64,000 bases of DNA from Streptomyces xanthophaeus (lineage in GTDB: Bacteria > Actinomycetota > Actinomycetes > Streptomycetales > Streptomycetaceae). The notes below the pieces were generated by a model that saw nothing but the letters and a program-made list of their open reading frames with translations, searched no databases and was not told where the DNA came from. The position numbers and the translations under genes are program-made. The stretch covers positions 2,790,001 to 2,854,000 of the forward strand of contig NZ_CP076543.1 of NCBI RefSeq assembly GCF_030440515.1. Direction: 5' to 3'. Positions 47,855 through 56,114 of the stretch are shown piece after piece; within the stretch, counting starts at the first letter, position 1, and every line of letters begins with the position of its first letter.

Positions 47855-48418
47855 CTAAGGGTTCTCGCCCGGGTTCTGCTTGAATGCTTTGAACGAGTAG
47901 TGCTCGGCGCCGCGAGGGCCCAGGTTCATGTTGTCGCTGAAGTGGTCCGTGAAGTCCAGAGGCGGACTGAATACCACTTCCGGGTAGACCCGAAGAACCA
48001 TTCCGTCCGGGATGAGTGCAGAACCGAGCGGCACCTGTGGACGTGTTTCCTCCTGGGGAAAATTGAAGGGGCCGACGACCCGGGACGCACCCGTCATCTG
48101 CGGACCTTCGTAAAGAACGATCTTCCTGATCCTGGGGGGAGGGTCGGTCGCCTTGTAGACGACGGCCGAACTTGCCGCCCTTGCCCATTCGCCGAGGTCC
48201 GGGTCGTCTTGGCCGACATCCAGATGAGCGCCCTGAAAGTGCCAGTGTTCATAGAGGCGCACCACCAAGCCCGAGGGCACCTTGACAGAACGAACGACGT
48301 CGTTCCCGATACTCAAGTCCGATGAATCATAGGACCCTACGGCAAGGAACTGGGCCAGGCCGAGGAAATTCCTGTCTGCGAAAAGAACTACACGGTCGCC
48401 GGATTCGCTGGCAGGCAT
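47855..48418 (-). CDS. Beta/gamma-crystallin-fold protein
   Basis: The 187-residue protein has two repeats resembling beta/gamma-crystallin Greek keys: RVVLFADRNFLGLAQFLAVG with SVKVPSGLVVRLYEHWHFQG, and KIVLYEGPQMTGASRVVG with SALIPDGMVLRVYPE. Aromatic-Gly corners are typical. No signal peptide is seen. The ATG has AGGAG nine bases upstream. Bacterial members bind Ca2+ or act as protease/stress proteins, but the metal sites here are not canonical. It lies beside an orphan gene on the same strand and faces the toxin operon. Confidence 0.7.
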   Translation of the reverse strand: MPASESGDRVVLFADRNFLGLAQFLAVGSYDSSDLSIGNDVVRSVKVPSGLVVRLYEHWHFQGAHLDVGQDDPDLGEWARAASSAVVYKATDPPPRIRKIVLYEGPQMTGASRVVGPFNFPQEETRPQVPLGSALIPDGMVLRVYPEVVFSPPLDFTDHFSDNMNLGPRGAEHYSFKAFKQNPGENP

Positions 48419-48474
48419 ACCGATGCTCCTAGCGTGGGATGGGCACCGCTCGTGACGAGGGCCACGAAACAGGG

Positions 48475-48984
48475 TCAGTCCAGGAATCCTGAAAGCTGCT
48501 GGCCCACATGGAAGTCGTCCATGTGGATCCGGCAACTCCTGGTGTCGGCAACAGCGTTGATCGCATCGCAATAGGCGCGCATCTCCAACGCTCCGGTGCT
48601 CGGGAGGCCCGTCACGCCGAGCCAGTGTGTCTTTCCGTTGGTGGAGCCGGAGGTCACGCGCTTGTCGTAATGCCTCAGACGCAGCCGATCCGTGGGCGGA
48701 CGGCTCATCGGCGAGGTCACGACCCACTGGCCACCGTCCCAGATCGACCACTCACCGGTGGGGTTGATGGTCGGATGCGGAGCTATCTTCACACCCTCCG
48801 TCAGGACCTCGATGTAGAGGGAGACCTGCTCGAAGTACACACTCATGTAGCTCTCGGGCGCGAGGATGTCGATGTACATCTCCACCGGAACGTCGGGAGA
48901 ATTGGCGAGGGGTCTGAGACCTGTGGTTCCGACGAACAGAATCTCCGACCTGCAGTCGGGCGGCTCTTTCGTGTACTTGGCCAT
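48475..48984 (-). CDS. Hypothetical protein
   Basis: The 169-residue product begins MAKYTKEPPDCRSEILFVGT and contains YFEQVSLYIEVLTEGVKIAP and WDGGQWVVTSPMSRPP. It seems a soluble beta-rich protein with no signal peptide. The ATG follows GAAGGGACCC. It is 56 bp upstream of the crystallin-fold gene on the same strand, so the two are probably cotranscribed. I recognise no family. Confidence 0.6.
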   Translation of the reverse strand: MAKYTKEPPDCRSEILFVGTTGLRPLANSPDVPVEMYIDILAPESYMSVYFEQVSLYIEVLTEGVKIAPHPTINPTGEWSIWDGGQWVVTSPMSRPPTDRLRLRHYDKRVTSGSTNGKTHWLGVTGLPSTGALEMRAYCDAINAVADTRSCRIHMDDFHVGQQLSGFLD

Positions 48985-49388
48985 GGACGGGTCCCTTCAG
49001 CAGCCCGAGTCGTCACCTGTGGCTCGGGATCCTCCACAGGGCGATGCGCAGCCTGCGAGGCACGAGATACGCGGCCCGGCTTCGGTATGTTCACGAAGTT
49101 CCGGTTCACCGCGCTATTTCCATTCAAGCACCGCCCTGACCCGACTGCCAGTCAGTACCCCGGCCCCGGAACGCGCCGAAAGACTGGGAGTTCCCGGCCG
49201 CGGGCCTGGGCCGGCATCGCCGCAGTCGGCCGGTTCCGGTGGTCCGTACGAGGGAGGTGGGGCGGGGTCTGTGGGATCTGGGGGGTGGGTAGGTGCGGGG
49301 TGCGTGCGTACGTTGGGGGTGAGGCTGCATGGCGCCGCTGGCCAGGTGCCGTGTGGCGGGCTCTGACGATCGAGAAGGGGCGGCGCGG
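48985..49388. other. Gap between the orphan gene and the XdhC-like gene, G-rich on the plus strand
   Basis: No gene is supported. The first half presumably holds the promoter for the minus-strand pair. From about 49250 to 49325 the plus strand has a dense series of G3-G6 runs that could form a G-quadruplex just before the XdhC-like gene. Confidence 0.5.
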
Positions 49389-50375
49389 ATGCGTGAGCTG
49401 GTGGAGACGGCGCGGCAGTGGGTGGCCGAGGGGCGGACCGGGTATCTGGCCCGGCCCGTGACCGAGCAGGGGTTCGGACCGCGGGATCCGGCCGGAGCCG
49501 TGCTCATCGATACGCGGGGGGAGTGTGTCGGCACGCTCTACCGCGGGGTCTTCGACGCCGAGCTCGCCGCCGAGGTCGCGGCCCTGCCGGCCGGGGTCAC
49601 GGCGCGGGTGTGCGAGGTGTCCGTACGGGCCGCCGAGGCCGTGGCCGCGAGGCTGACCTGCGGCGGGCAGGCGGAGGTGCTGCTGCAGCCGCTCTCGGCG
49701 ATCCCGGCCCAGTGGTGGGAGCTGCTCGGCGACGGGGTCGGGGTGGCGTTGGTGACCCGGCTGAACGAGGCCGCGGACCGGGCCGCCAGTGAGGTCGTCC
49801 GGGCCACGGACGCGCCCGGTGACGATGCCGGGCGGCGGGCGGGCGAGCTGCTGGCGACCCGGCGGGCCGGGCGGGACGCGGTGTACGCGGAGTCGGGGCT
49901 GGTGCTGGTCGAGGCGTTCCCGTCGGCCCCGTACGTGGTCATCGGAGGCGGCGGCGAGCTCGCCGAGATCATCGAGCGGCAGGCCCTGCTGCTGGGCTGG
50001 GAGGCCGTGCTGGTCACCGGCCCGGAGGAGGCAGCCAAGGTGCTGGAGGCACGCCGGGACGCCGCGTGCCTGGTCATGCTGAGCCACGAGGAGTCGTTCG
50101 ACGTGCCGACGCTGCGGGTGGCCCTGGCCCAGGAGGTGCCGTACGTCGGCGCGCTGGGCTCACGCAAGACCACGGCCCGGCGGCGGGAGGGGCTGCTCGC
50201 GGCCGGGGTCACCGAGGCGCGGCTGGCGCGGGTGCACGGACCGATCGGCCTGGACCTCGGCGCCCGCACCCCGGCGGAGACCGCGCTGGCGATCTGCGCC
50301 GAGATCCTGGGGGCGCTCGGGGAGCGCAAGGCCGCCGGGACCCTGCGGGATGCCGACGGCCCCATCAACTCCTAG
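49389..50375 (+). CDS. XdhC/CoxI family protein
   Basis: XdhC-type proteins bind and sulfurate the molybdenum cofactor before its insertion into xanthine dehydrogenase or CO dehydrogenase. The 328-residue product has the N-terminal XdhC region and a C-terminal NAD(P)-binding fold (YVVIGGGGELAEIIERQALL) ending GLDLGARTPAETALAICAEIL. The ATG at 49389 gives MRELVETARQWV; the frame upstream is low-quality. No molybdoenzyme genes are adjacent, so its client lies elsewhere. Confidence 0.88.
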   Translation: MRELVETARQWVAEGRTGYLARPVTEQGFGPRDPAGAVLIDTRGECVGTLYRGVFDAELAAEVAALPAGVTARVCEVSVRAAEAVAARLTCGGQAEVLLQPLSAIPAQWWELLGDGVGVALVTRLNEAADRAASEVVRATDAPGDDAGRRAGELLATRRAGRDAVYAESGLVLVEAFPSAPYVVIGGGGELAEIIERQALLLGWEAVLVTGPEEAAKVLEARRDAACLVMLSHEESFDVPTLRVALAQEVPYVGALGSRKTTARRREGLLAAGVTEARLARVHGPIGLDLGARTPAETALAICAEILGALGERKAAGTLRDADGPINS

Positions 50376-50381
50376 GCGCTT

Positions 50382-50705
50382 TCACTCCCCCAGGGCCCGC
50401 TTGAGCTGTGTCTTGTTCATCTCCGAGCGGCCGTGGATGTTGCGGCGCCGCGCCTCGGCGTAGAGCTGTTCGTACGTGGGGCCCTGCGCGCCCGAGTGGG
50501 AGTGCAGGCCCCCGCGCCGCGACGAGGAGATGTCCTCGACGGATTCCCTGCTCGCGGTCCGGGATTCGCCGGCCCGGGCGCGTTCCTTGTTCACCGTCCG
50601 GGCGGCGATCTCCTGCGCCTTCTCCTCGGGTTCGCCGCGCCGCTCCAGGCCTTCCTTGATGTGCTCGTACTGCCGCTCGCGCTTCGGGGAAGATCCGCGG
50701 GGCAT
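50382..50705 (-). CDS. Small basic protein with Rho N-terminal-like (SAP-type) motif
   Basis: The 107-residue protein is highly charged. Its C-terminus, YEQLYAEARRRNIHGRSEMN with KTQLKRALGE, resembles the Rho_N/SAP helix-extended-loop-helix. The N-terminus has ERQYEHIKEGLERRGEPEEK and AQEIAARTVNKERARAG, as in small Streptomyces proteins annotated as plasmid stabilisation proteins. It is convergent with the XdhC-like gene, with six bases between stops. A nucleic-acid-binding role is plausible. Confidence 0.75.
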   Translation of the reverse strand: MPRGSSPKRERQYEHIKEGLERRGEPEEKAQEIAARTVNKERARAGESRTASRESVEDISSSRRGGLHSHSGAQGPTYEQLYAEARRRNIHGRSEMNKTQLKRALGE

Positions 50706-50809
50706 GGCCGGCCTCCTTCTCGTTCGGTGGGTGGCACACCGGGCGTGTACCCCGGATGGCCCAAGGCACCCAGGGCATAGCGGAGCATTTCGGACCTGGG
50801 TGCGGGAAC

Positions 50810-51214
50810 ATGGTCGCTATGGACACGACTCTGAGCGTGGACGCGACCCTCGCCGACATCGCATGGTTCCTGGTCGTCGGCATCCTCGTCGCCGGCTTCC
50901 TGCTGGGCGGCTTCATGCTCGGCAAGAAGGTACGGGCCAAGGAGCCACCCCCGCCCACCCCCGAGAGTCAGCCGCATCTGCCCGACGGCGGCGCGGTCTA
51001 CGAGGTCCGCGAGGAGCGGGACCAGGTGGAGATCCCGGAGGGTGGCCTGCGGCCTCACGAGATGCAGGGCTACGGGAACTTCGGCTCCACCACCTCCAGT
51101 CATCCGGACGAGGTCCGGGCGGAGCGCGAGTCCGGCTACAAACTCCCGGAGGGGCCGGGACCGCATCCGCAGCCGGGGGCTCCGCCGGACGCAGGGCGTG
51201 GCGCCCACTCCTGA
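50810..51214 (+). CDS. DUF6479-like single-pass membrane protein
   Basis: The 134-residue protein has one N-terminal membrane helix (IAWFLVVGILVAGFLLGGFML), then a charged, Pro-rich cytoplasmic tail beginning KKVRAKEPPPPTPESQPHLP. This layout matches DUF6479 of Streptomyces. Two ATG starts are possible (50810 with GGGAAC upstream, or 50819). Function unknown. Confidence 0.7.
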   Translation: MVAMDTTLSVDATLADIAWFLVVGILVAGFLLGGFMLGKKVRAKEPPPPTPESQPHLPDGGAVYEVREERDQVEIPEGGLRPHEMQGYGNFGSTTSSHPDEVRAERESGYKLPEGPGPHPQPGAPPDAGRGAHS

Positions 51215-51275
51215 CCCGAACGACGCCCTGCCCGCCTGCTCCGTCCCACCCTCTGACCCGCGCCTCCCGCGCGGG

Positions 51276-52163
51276 TCAGAGGTCCGTCCGCAGCCGCAGC
51301 ACCTCCGGCGGCGGGTGCCGGGTCGAGGTGTACCGGACCTCCGCCGTGAGCGGTGGGTCGAGCGCCCGGAACGGGACCTCCCCGAGCCCGATCGCCGTGA
51401 CCGTGGCCAGCAACGGCGAGGCGGCCCCGCGGGCGGCCACCTCGGCCGCCACCTCCGAACGCAGCGCCGCGCTCAGCGGGCTCGACACCAGCGGGGTCTC
51501 GTCCCCGACCGGCAGGACGAGCACCAGGGCGAGCGGGCGGCGCGGGGTGCCGGTGTAGCCGACCACCGCCGCGTCCCGGACGTCGGTGTGCCGCAGCTTC
51601 TGCCAGCCGCGGCGGCCGGCGGGATAGGCCTGGTCCAGCCGTTTCACGACGAGGCCCTCGATCCCGCTGGCCGGCAGGGTCTCGTACCAGGTGGCGGCCA
51701 GTTCCGGATCGGTCGTCATCGGCACCGGCTGCAGCGGTGGCCCGAGCGGCAGCAGCAGGTCGACGAGGAGGGCCCGGCGGCGCTCGTACGGGCGTGCGCG
51801 CAGGTCCAGCCCGGCCAGTTCCAGCACGTCGAAGGCGGCGTACGAGGCGGGCAGGCGCTGCGCGAGCACCGCGGCCCGTGCGGCGGTGGCCGCCGCCCGC
51901 CGCTGCACCAGCGCGAAGTCCGTACGCCCGGCGTGCCAGACCACCACCTCGCCGTCGAGGACCGTGTCGGCGGGCAGCAGCAGCGCGGCCGCGGCCAGGT
52001 CGGGGAAGGCGCTGGTCACGATCCGGCCGGAGCGCGCCTGGAGCGTCACGTCGGTCGCCGAGCGCAGCACGACGAGCCGGTGGCCGTCGAACTTCGGCTC
52101 GTACGCCAGTCCCGCCCCGCGCGGCAGGGTACGTACGGCTGCGGCCAGCGCGACGCGGATCAC
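51276..52163 (-). CDS. ATP-dependent DNA ligase (LigC type, NHEJ-associated)
   Basis: The 295-residue protein is a minimal ATP-dependent ligase: adenylation domain with catalytic Lys24 in YEPKFDGHRL (KxDG), motif LDGEVVVW, motif GIEGLVVKR and the final KLRHTDVRDAAVVGY region leading into the OB domain. In Streptomyces the LigD activities are split over separate genes; this supplies end sealing. Its start overlaps the polymerase gene by four bases, so they form one operon that diverges from ku. Confidence 0.93.
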   Translation of the reverse strand: MIRVALAAAVRTLPRGAGLAYEPKFDGHRLVVLRSATDVTLQARSGRIVTSAFPDLAAAALLLPADTVLDGEVVVWHAGRTDFALVQRRAAATAARAAVLAQRLPASYAAFDVLELAGLDLRARPYERRRALLVDLLLPLGPPLQPVPMTTDPELAATWYETLPASGIEGLVVKRLDQAYPAGRRGWQKLRHTDVRDAAVVGYTGTPRRPLALVLVLPVGDETPLVSSPLSAALRSEVAAEVAARGAASPLLATVTAIGLGEVPFRALDPPLTAEVRYTSTRHPPPEVLRLRTDL

Positions 52164-53056
52164 GGCCGGGCCCCCGGCAGCGGCCGGGCCTGCTCGGGGT
52201 CGGTGAGCGGGCCGAAGAGGTCCCCGTCCCGGGCGAGCCTCGGGGCGATGTCGTCGGCGAGGAAGACGAGCCCGGCGGCGGTCCGGCAGGCCTCGACCTC
52301 CGCCCAGGACACGGGCGCGGACACGGTCGGGCGGGCCCGCGCGCGCAGGGTGTAGGGGGCGGCGGTGGTCTTGGCGGCGGCGTTCTGGCTGTGGTCGACG
52401 AAGACCTTGCCGGGGCGCAGCGCCTTGGCCATGCGGTGGACGACCAGGCCGGGGAGCTCACGCTCGGCTTCCTGGGCGAGCTGCTTGGCGTACGCGGACA
52501 CCCGCGCGGACGGGGTCGGCTCCAACGGCACTGCCAGGTGCATGCCCTTGGAGCCGGAGGTCTTGGCGTAGGCGTGGAGGCCGTCGGCGGCGAGCCGCTC
52601 GCGCAGCCAGAGCGCGGCGGCGCAGCATTCGACGACGGTGGCGGGCGGACCGGGATCGAGGTCGAGGACCATCCGGTCGGCGAGCGCGGGGTGGCCGGCG
52701 GTCCACTGGGGGGTGTGGAACTCCACGACGAGGTTGGCGGACCACATGAGGGTGGCCATGTCGGCGACGACCACCTGTGCGGCGGAGAGGTCCTCGGAGC
52801 GCGGCACGGGGGTGGTCCTCACCCAGTCGGGCGTGCCGGGCGGCGGATTCTTGGTGAAGAAGAGCTGCCCGTCCGGTCCGTCGGGGTAGCGCAGGAAGGA
52901 CACCGGCCGGTCGTGGACGTGGGCGAGCAGCGGTCCCGCGACGGTGGCGTAGTAGTGCAGCACCTCGCCCTTCGTGAAGCCGGTCTCCGGGTAGAGGACC
53001 TTGTCGAGATTGCTGAGCGCGATGCGACGGCCCTCCACCAATGTGATCGGCGTCAT
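52160..53056 (-). CDS. ligD: NHEJ polymerase (LigD polymerase/primase domain)
   Basis: The 298-residue protein is the archaeo-eukaryotic primase-type polymerase domain of LigD. It adds nucleotides, preferably ribonucleotides, at broken ends. It has LSNLDKVLYPETGFTKGEVL at the N-terminus, FFTKNPPPGTPDW, the metal-binding LDLDPG motif, GSKGMHLAVPLEP and DHSQNAAAKTTAAPYTLRAR. No nuclease or ligase domain is fused. The ATG at 53056 is only 31 bp from the ku start on the other strand. Confidence 0.93.
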   Translation of the reverse strand: MTPITLVEGRRIALSNLDKVLYPETGFTKGEVLHYYATVAGPLLAHVHDRPVSFLRYPDGPDGQLFFTKNPPPGTPDWVRTTPVPRSEDLSAAQVVVADMATLMWSANLVVEFHTPQWTAGHPALADRMVLDLDPGPPATVVECCAAALWLRERLAADGLHAYAKTSGSKGMHLAVPLEPTPSARVSAYAKQLAQEAERELPGLVVHRMAKALRPGKVFVDHSQNAAAKTTAAPYTLRARARPTVSAPVSWAEVEACRTAAGLVFLADDIAPRLARDGDLFGPLTDPEQARPLPGARP

Positions 53057-53087
53057 ACGATGAGACTGCCACGAAACAGGAGGAACC

Positions 53088-54194
53088 GTGCGATCCATAT
53101 GGAACGGGGCGATCTCCTTCGGCCTGGTCAGCATCCCGATCAAGCTCGTGAACGCCACCGAGAGCCACTCGATCTCCTTCCGCCAGATCCACGTGAGTGA
53201 CGGCGGGCGCGTCCGGTACCGCAAGGTGTGCGAGCTGGACGGGGAGGAGGTGCCGAGCGCCGAGATCGGCAAGGGGTACGAGGAGGCCGACGGGTCGATC
53301 GTCCCGATCACGGACGAGGACTTGGCGCAGCTGCCGCTGGCGACCGCGAAGACGATCGAGATCATGTCGTTCGTGCCGGCGGAGGAGATCGATCCGCTGC
53401 AGATGGACGCGGCGTACTACCTCGCGGCGAACGGCGCGACGGCGGCGAAGCCGTACACGCTGCTGCGGGAGGCGCTCAAGCGGAGCCGGAAGGTCGCGAT
53501 CGCCAAGTACGCGCTGCGGGGGCGGGAGCGGCTGGGCATGCTGCGGGTCGTGGACGACGTGATCGCGATGCACGGGCTGCTCTGGCCGGACGAGATCCGG
53601 GCGCCGGAGGGGGTGGCTCCGGAGGGCACGGTGTCCGTACGGGAAGCCGAACTCGACCTGGCGGACGCACTGATGGCGACGCTGGGCGAGGTGGAGATGG
53701 CCTCGCTGCACGACGACTACCGGGAGGCCGTGGAGGCGCTGATCGTGGCGAAGTCGGGTGGGGCGTTCGAGCCGACGGAGGCCGTGGTGGAGCCGGCCGG
53801 CGGGCAGGTGATCGACCTGATGGCGGCGCTGGAGAAGAGCGTGCGGGCCGCGAAGGCTTCCCGGGGGGAGGCGGATCGGGAGGGCGAGGCGGAGGCCGAG
53901 GTCACGCCGATCCGGCGGAAGGCGGGGGCGGAGGCGGGGGCGGCTGCGCCGAAGGCGGTCGGTGGGAAGAAGTCGACGTCGACGGCGGCTTCGGCCAAGA
54001 AGACGGCGGCTTCGGCCGCGACGAAGAAGAAGACGACGACGACCGGCAAGTCGGCTGCGGGCAGGTCGGCTTCGGGCGCGGCGGCGGCCAAGAGCACGGC
54101 CAAGACGGCCAAGACGGCCAAGACCGCGGCGGCGAAGAAGACCGGTGCGGCGGCGAAGAAGGCCGCGACGCCGCGGAAGCGGACCTCCGCCTGA
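53088..54194 (+). CDS. ku: Ku protein (NHEJ DNA-end binding)
   Basis: Ku forms a homodimeric ring on broken DNA ends and recruits LigD. The 368-residue protein starts VRSIWNGAISFGLVSIPIKL and has RKVCELDGEEVP and YYLAANGATAAKPYTLLREA. The beta-barrel/bridge core ends near residue 250. The last 90 residues are a Lys/Ala/Thr-rich basic tail (KKTAASAATKKKTTTTGKS), which in other actinobacteria aids DNA binding and retention on DNA. The GTG start follows AGGAGGAACC. Confidence 0.96.
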   Translation: MRSIWNGAISFGLVSIPIKLVNATESHSISFRQIHVSDGGRVRYRKVCELDGEEVPSAEIGKGYEEADGSIVPITDEDLAQLPLATAKTIEIMSFVPAEEIDPLQMDAAYYLAANGATAAKPYTLLREALKRSRKVAIAKYALRGRERLGMLRVVDDVIAMHGLLWPDEIRAPEGVAPEGTVSVREAELDLADALMATLGEVEMASLHDDYREAVEALIVAKSGGAFEPTEAVVEPAGGQVIDLMAALEKSVRAAKASRGEADREGEAEAEVTPIRRKAGAEAGAAAPKAVGGKKSTSTAASAKKTAASAATKKKTTTTGKSAAGRSASGAAAAKSTAKTAKTAKTAAAKKTGAAAKKAATPRKRTSA

Positions 54195-54204
54195 GCGGTG
54201 GCGG

Positions 54205-54367
54205 TGGCTGGGCTGGGCTGGGCTGGGCTGGGCCTGCGGCGCTCTCCCCTACCCGCCCCTTCCCGAAACCGGGGCTCCGCCCCGGACCCCGCGCCTCAAA
54301 CGCCGGCGGGGCTGGGATGTACGGCGGTGGGGGCCTGGGTGTGCGGCCGGGGACGGGGTGGGGTGCC
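54205..54367. repeat. GGCTG pentamer run and Streptomyces interspersed repeat
   Basis: The stretch after ku opens with four to five tandem GGCTG units (about 54208-54235). It then contains CGGGGCTCCGCCCCGG with GCCTCAAACGCCGGCGGGGC (about 54270-54312), an element common between Streptomyces genes. A second, diverged copy of GCCTCAAACGCCGG starts near 54364 and overlaps the end of the NERD gene. It probably works as a terminator or is a repeat relic. Confidence 0.6.
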
Positions 54368-55189
54368 TCAAACGCCGGTGGGGCCGGAGTGGGTGCCGAG
54401 CCAGGTGGTGGTGTCGCGGGCGCGGGCGAAGAGGGCGTCCACCTCCGGGGGTTTCAGCGTCGTGGGGGATGCCGCGAGGTTCGGGGTCGCCGTCGGGGGC
54501 TGGAGGATGCGGATGTCGCGGACCGTGGGGGCCGTCTCGACCCGCGAGGCGTCGACCAGCGCCAGCGCCGGGGTGACCTTGGCAGCCAGGGCCGCCGTCG
54601 CGAAGGCCGCCGCGCGGCGGATCCAGCGGGGGTCCGGGCGGGGTTCCGTGCGGCCCACCGTGAGCAGCAGGTCGCCGATCACCGCGCGCTGGCGGCGGCC
54701 CGGAATCGTACGCACGCAGAAGACGCCCGCCGGGCCGATGAGCAGGTGGTCGATGCGGCCCAGCCCCGGGAGCGGGACGCAGTGCAGGGTCCGCCAGCCC
54801 TCGGGTTCCAGGGCGTCGAAGGCGTCGCCCATCCGCTGCTGCGCGGTCAGGTCCTGGCGCAGCCGGTGCCGGGCTCTGGTGCCCGCCGGGCCGTGTTCCA
54901 GTTCGCCCAGCAGGGTCTCCCCCGGGCGGTTCGGGGCCAGGTCCGCGTCCGGCGATAGCGCGAGACGTCGCAGGTCGGAGGCGGTGGGGACCGGGGGCGG
55001 GCCGATCGAGACCGTCCCGCTCAGGTAGGGGCGGAGCACCGCCAGGATCGCCTCGCGGTGGTCGTCCGCGAGCACGCTGATCCGGTTGGCCTGCCGGTCG
55101 TACCAGGCCACCGCCTGCCCGTCGGGCAGGTTGACGTACAGCCGGCCGCGGCCGGGCCGGCCGCTCGGCAGTACCTTGAGTCCGCGCAT
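54368..55189 (-). CDS. NERD-domain (nuclease-related) protein
   Basis: The 273-residue protein has a C-terminal NERD-like core: ALEPEGWRTLHCVPLPGLGR then IDHLLIGPAGVFCVRT, matching the (I/V)DHLLIGP signature of this PD-(D/E)xK-related family. The N-terminus (KVLPSGRPGRGRLYVNLPDG) resembles other Streptomyces NERD proteins. The canonical second acidic/Lys motif is not obvious, so nuclease activity is uncertain. The ATG at 55189 is the best start. It diverges from the surface-protein gene. Confidence 0.8.
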   Translation of the reverse strand: MRGLKVLPSGRPGRGRLYVNLPDGQAVAWYDRQANRISVLADDHREAILAVLRPYLSGTVSIGPPPVPTASDLRRLALSPDADLAPNRPGETLLGELEHGPAGTRARHRLRQDLTAQQRMGDAFDALEPEGWRTLHCVPLPGLGRIDHLLIGPAGVFCVRTIPGRRQRAVIGDLLLTVGRTEPRPDPRWIRRAAAFATAALAAKVTPALALVDASRVETAPTVRDIRILQPPTATPNLAASPTTLKPPEVDALFARARDTTTWLGTHSGPTGV

Positions 55190-55248
55190 CGCCCTCACCC
55201 CCGCCGTCCATGGGAGCAGCCGGGGCGCCGCAGGGCAATCCCTCGGAT

Positions 55249-55290
55249 GTGTAACGACTCCGACGGAACCTTGCGACTCCGCTGTTACAC
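55249..55290. promoter_or_regulatory. Inverted GTGTAAC/GTTACAC and repeated CGACTCCG in a divergent promoter
   Basis: GTGTAAC (55249-55255) and GTTACAC (55284-55290) are exact complements, enclosing two direct CGACTCCG copies and a GGAACC box. The site lies between the NERD gene and the surface-protein gene. It may be an operator; GGAACC followed by GTT resembles an ECF sigma promoter, but spacing is not decisive. Confidence 0.4.
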
Positions 55291-55375
55291 GAACGGGGCG
55301 CTGCCGCAACGGCCCGGCCCTAGGTTTGACCCACCTGGATGGCCCAGGCCCTGACCGGCACCGAAGGATTTCCCC

Positions 55376-56020
55376 GTGAGCACCGTCAGCCGCCGCACTC
55401 TCGTTCGCGCCGCCGCCGTGACCGCATGTGCCGGAAGTCTGCTGGCGCTGCCCACCGCCGCCGCCCTGGCCGAGGGGGTGCCCGCGGCCTCGTCCGCACA
55501 CTCCGCGGCCCCGCGCCCGATCCTCGTCAAGAGCCTCTCGCTCGCGGACGGCGTCTCCACGGCGAAGATCTACCGCACGGCCGACGGCGCCTACCAGGCC
55601 GAGATCCTGGCGGCCGACGGCGCCAAGGCGGCCACCCTGACCAGCCGTGACGGGGTCACCGCCGTCGGCGGCTCCGGGGACCTGCACGCGGCGCTGGACC
55701 CCGCCGGGCGGCTGACCTCCTGGGTGGGCGGCGTCCCGGCCGAGGGCGGCGACCACACCGTGGCGGGCGACGGGCACAAGACCGGGACCCGCAACGAGGC
55801 CCGCGGCGGGCAGGTCGTTCCGGCCTCCGTTCCCCGGAAGGCGGCCACCGGGGACACCCACGTCGTCGCCGACGGTTCCGGCGGTGGGCGGCGGCTGCGT
55901 ACGCTGGCGGACGGTCCGGGCGACGGTGTGCTGCTGCTCGCCGCCGCCGGCGGGATCGCGGCCGTCGGCGCCGCCGGGCTGGGCTTCGCGATGCTGCGCC
56001 GAGGGCGCACGGACAGCTGA
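55376..56020 (+). CDS. Secreted protein with C-terminal membrane anchor
   Basis: The 214-residue protein starts at GTG (VSTVSRRTLVRAAAVTACAG), a twin-Arg-type signal peptide ending near AALAEG. The mature part is beta-rich and ends in a hydrophobic segment (GVLLLAAAGGIAAVGAAGLGF) followed by RRGRTDS. This resembles a sortase-less, membrane-anchored surface protein; no LPxTG motif is present. A lipoprotein gene follows 94 bp downstream on the same strand. The function is unknown. Confidence 0.7.
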   Translation: MSTVSRRTLVRAAAVTACAGSLLALPTAAALAEGVPAASSAHSAAPRPILVKSLSLADGVSTAKIYRTADGAYQAEILAADGAKAATLTSRDGVTAVGGSGDLHAALDPAGRLTSWVGGVPAEGGDHTVAGDGHKTGTRNEARGGQVVPASVPRKAATGDTHVVADGSGGGRRLRTLADGPGDGVLLLAAAGGIAAVGAAGLGFAMLRRGRTDS

Positions 56021-56114
56021 GACCGCAGGGTAAAACGGATGTACCTCCGCATATGGTTGACGTGGTCGACGTGATCGGCCGTCGGCGTATCGCGGTCAGA
56101 AGGGCACAGGAGCT

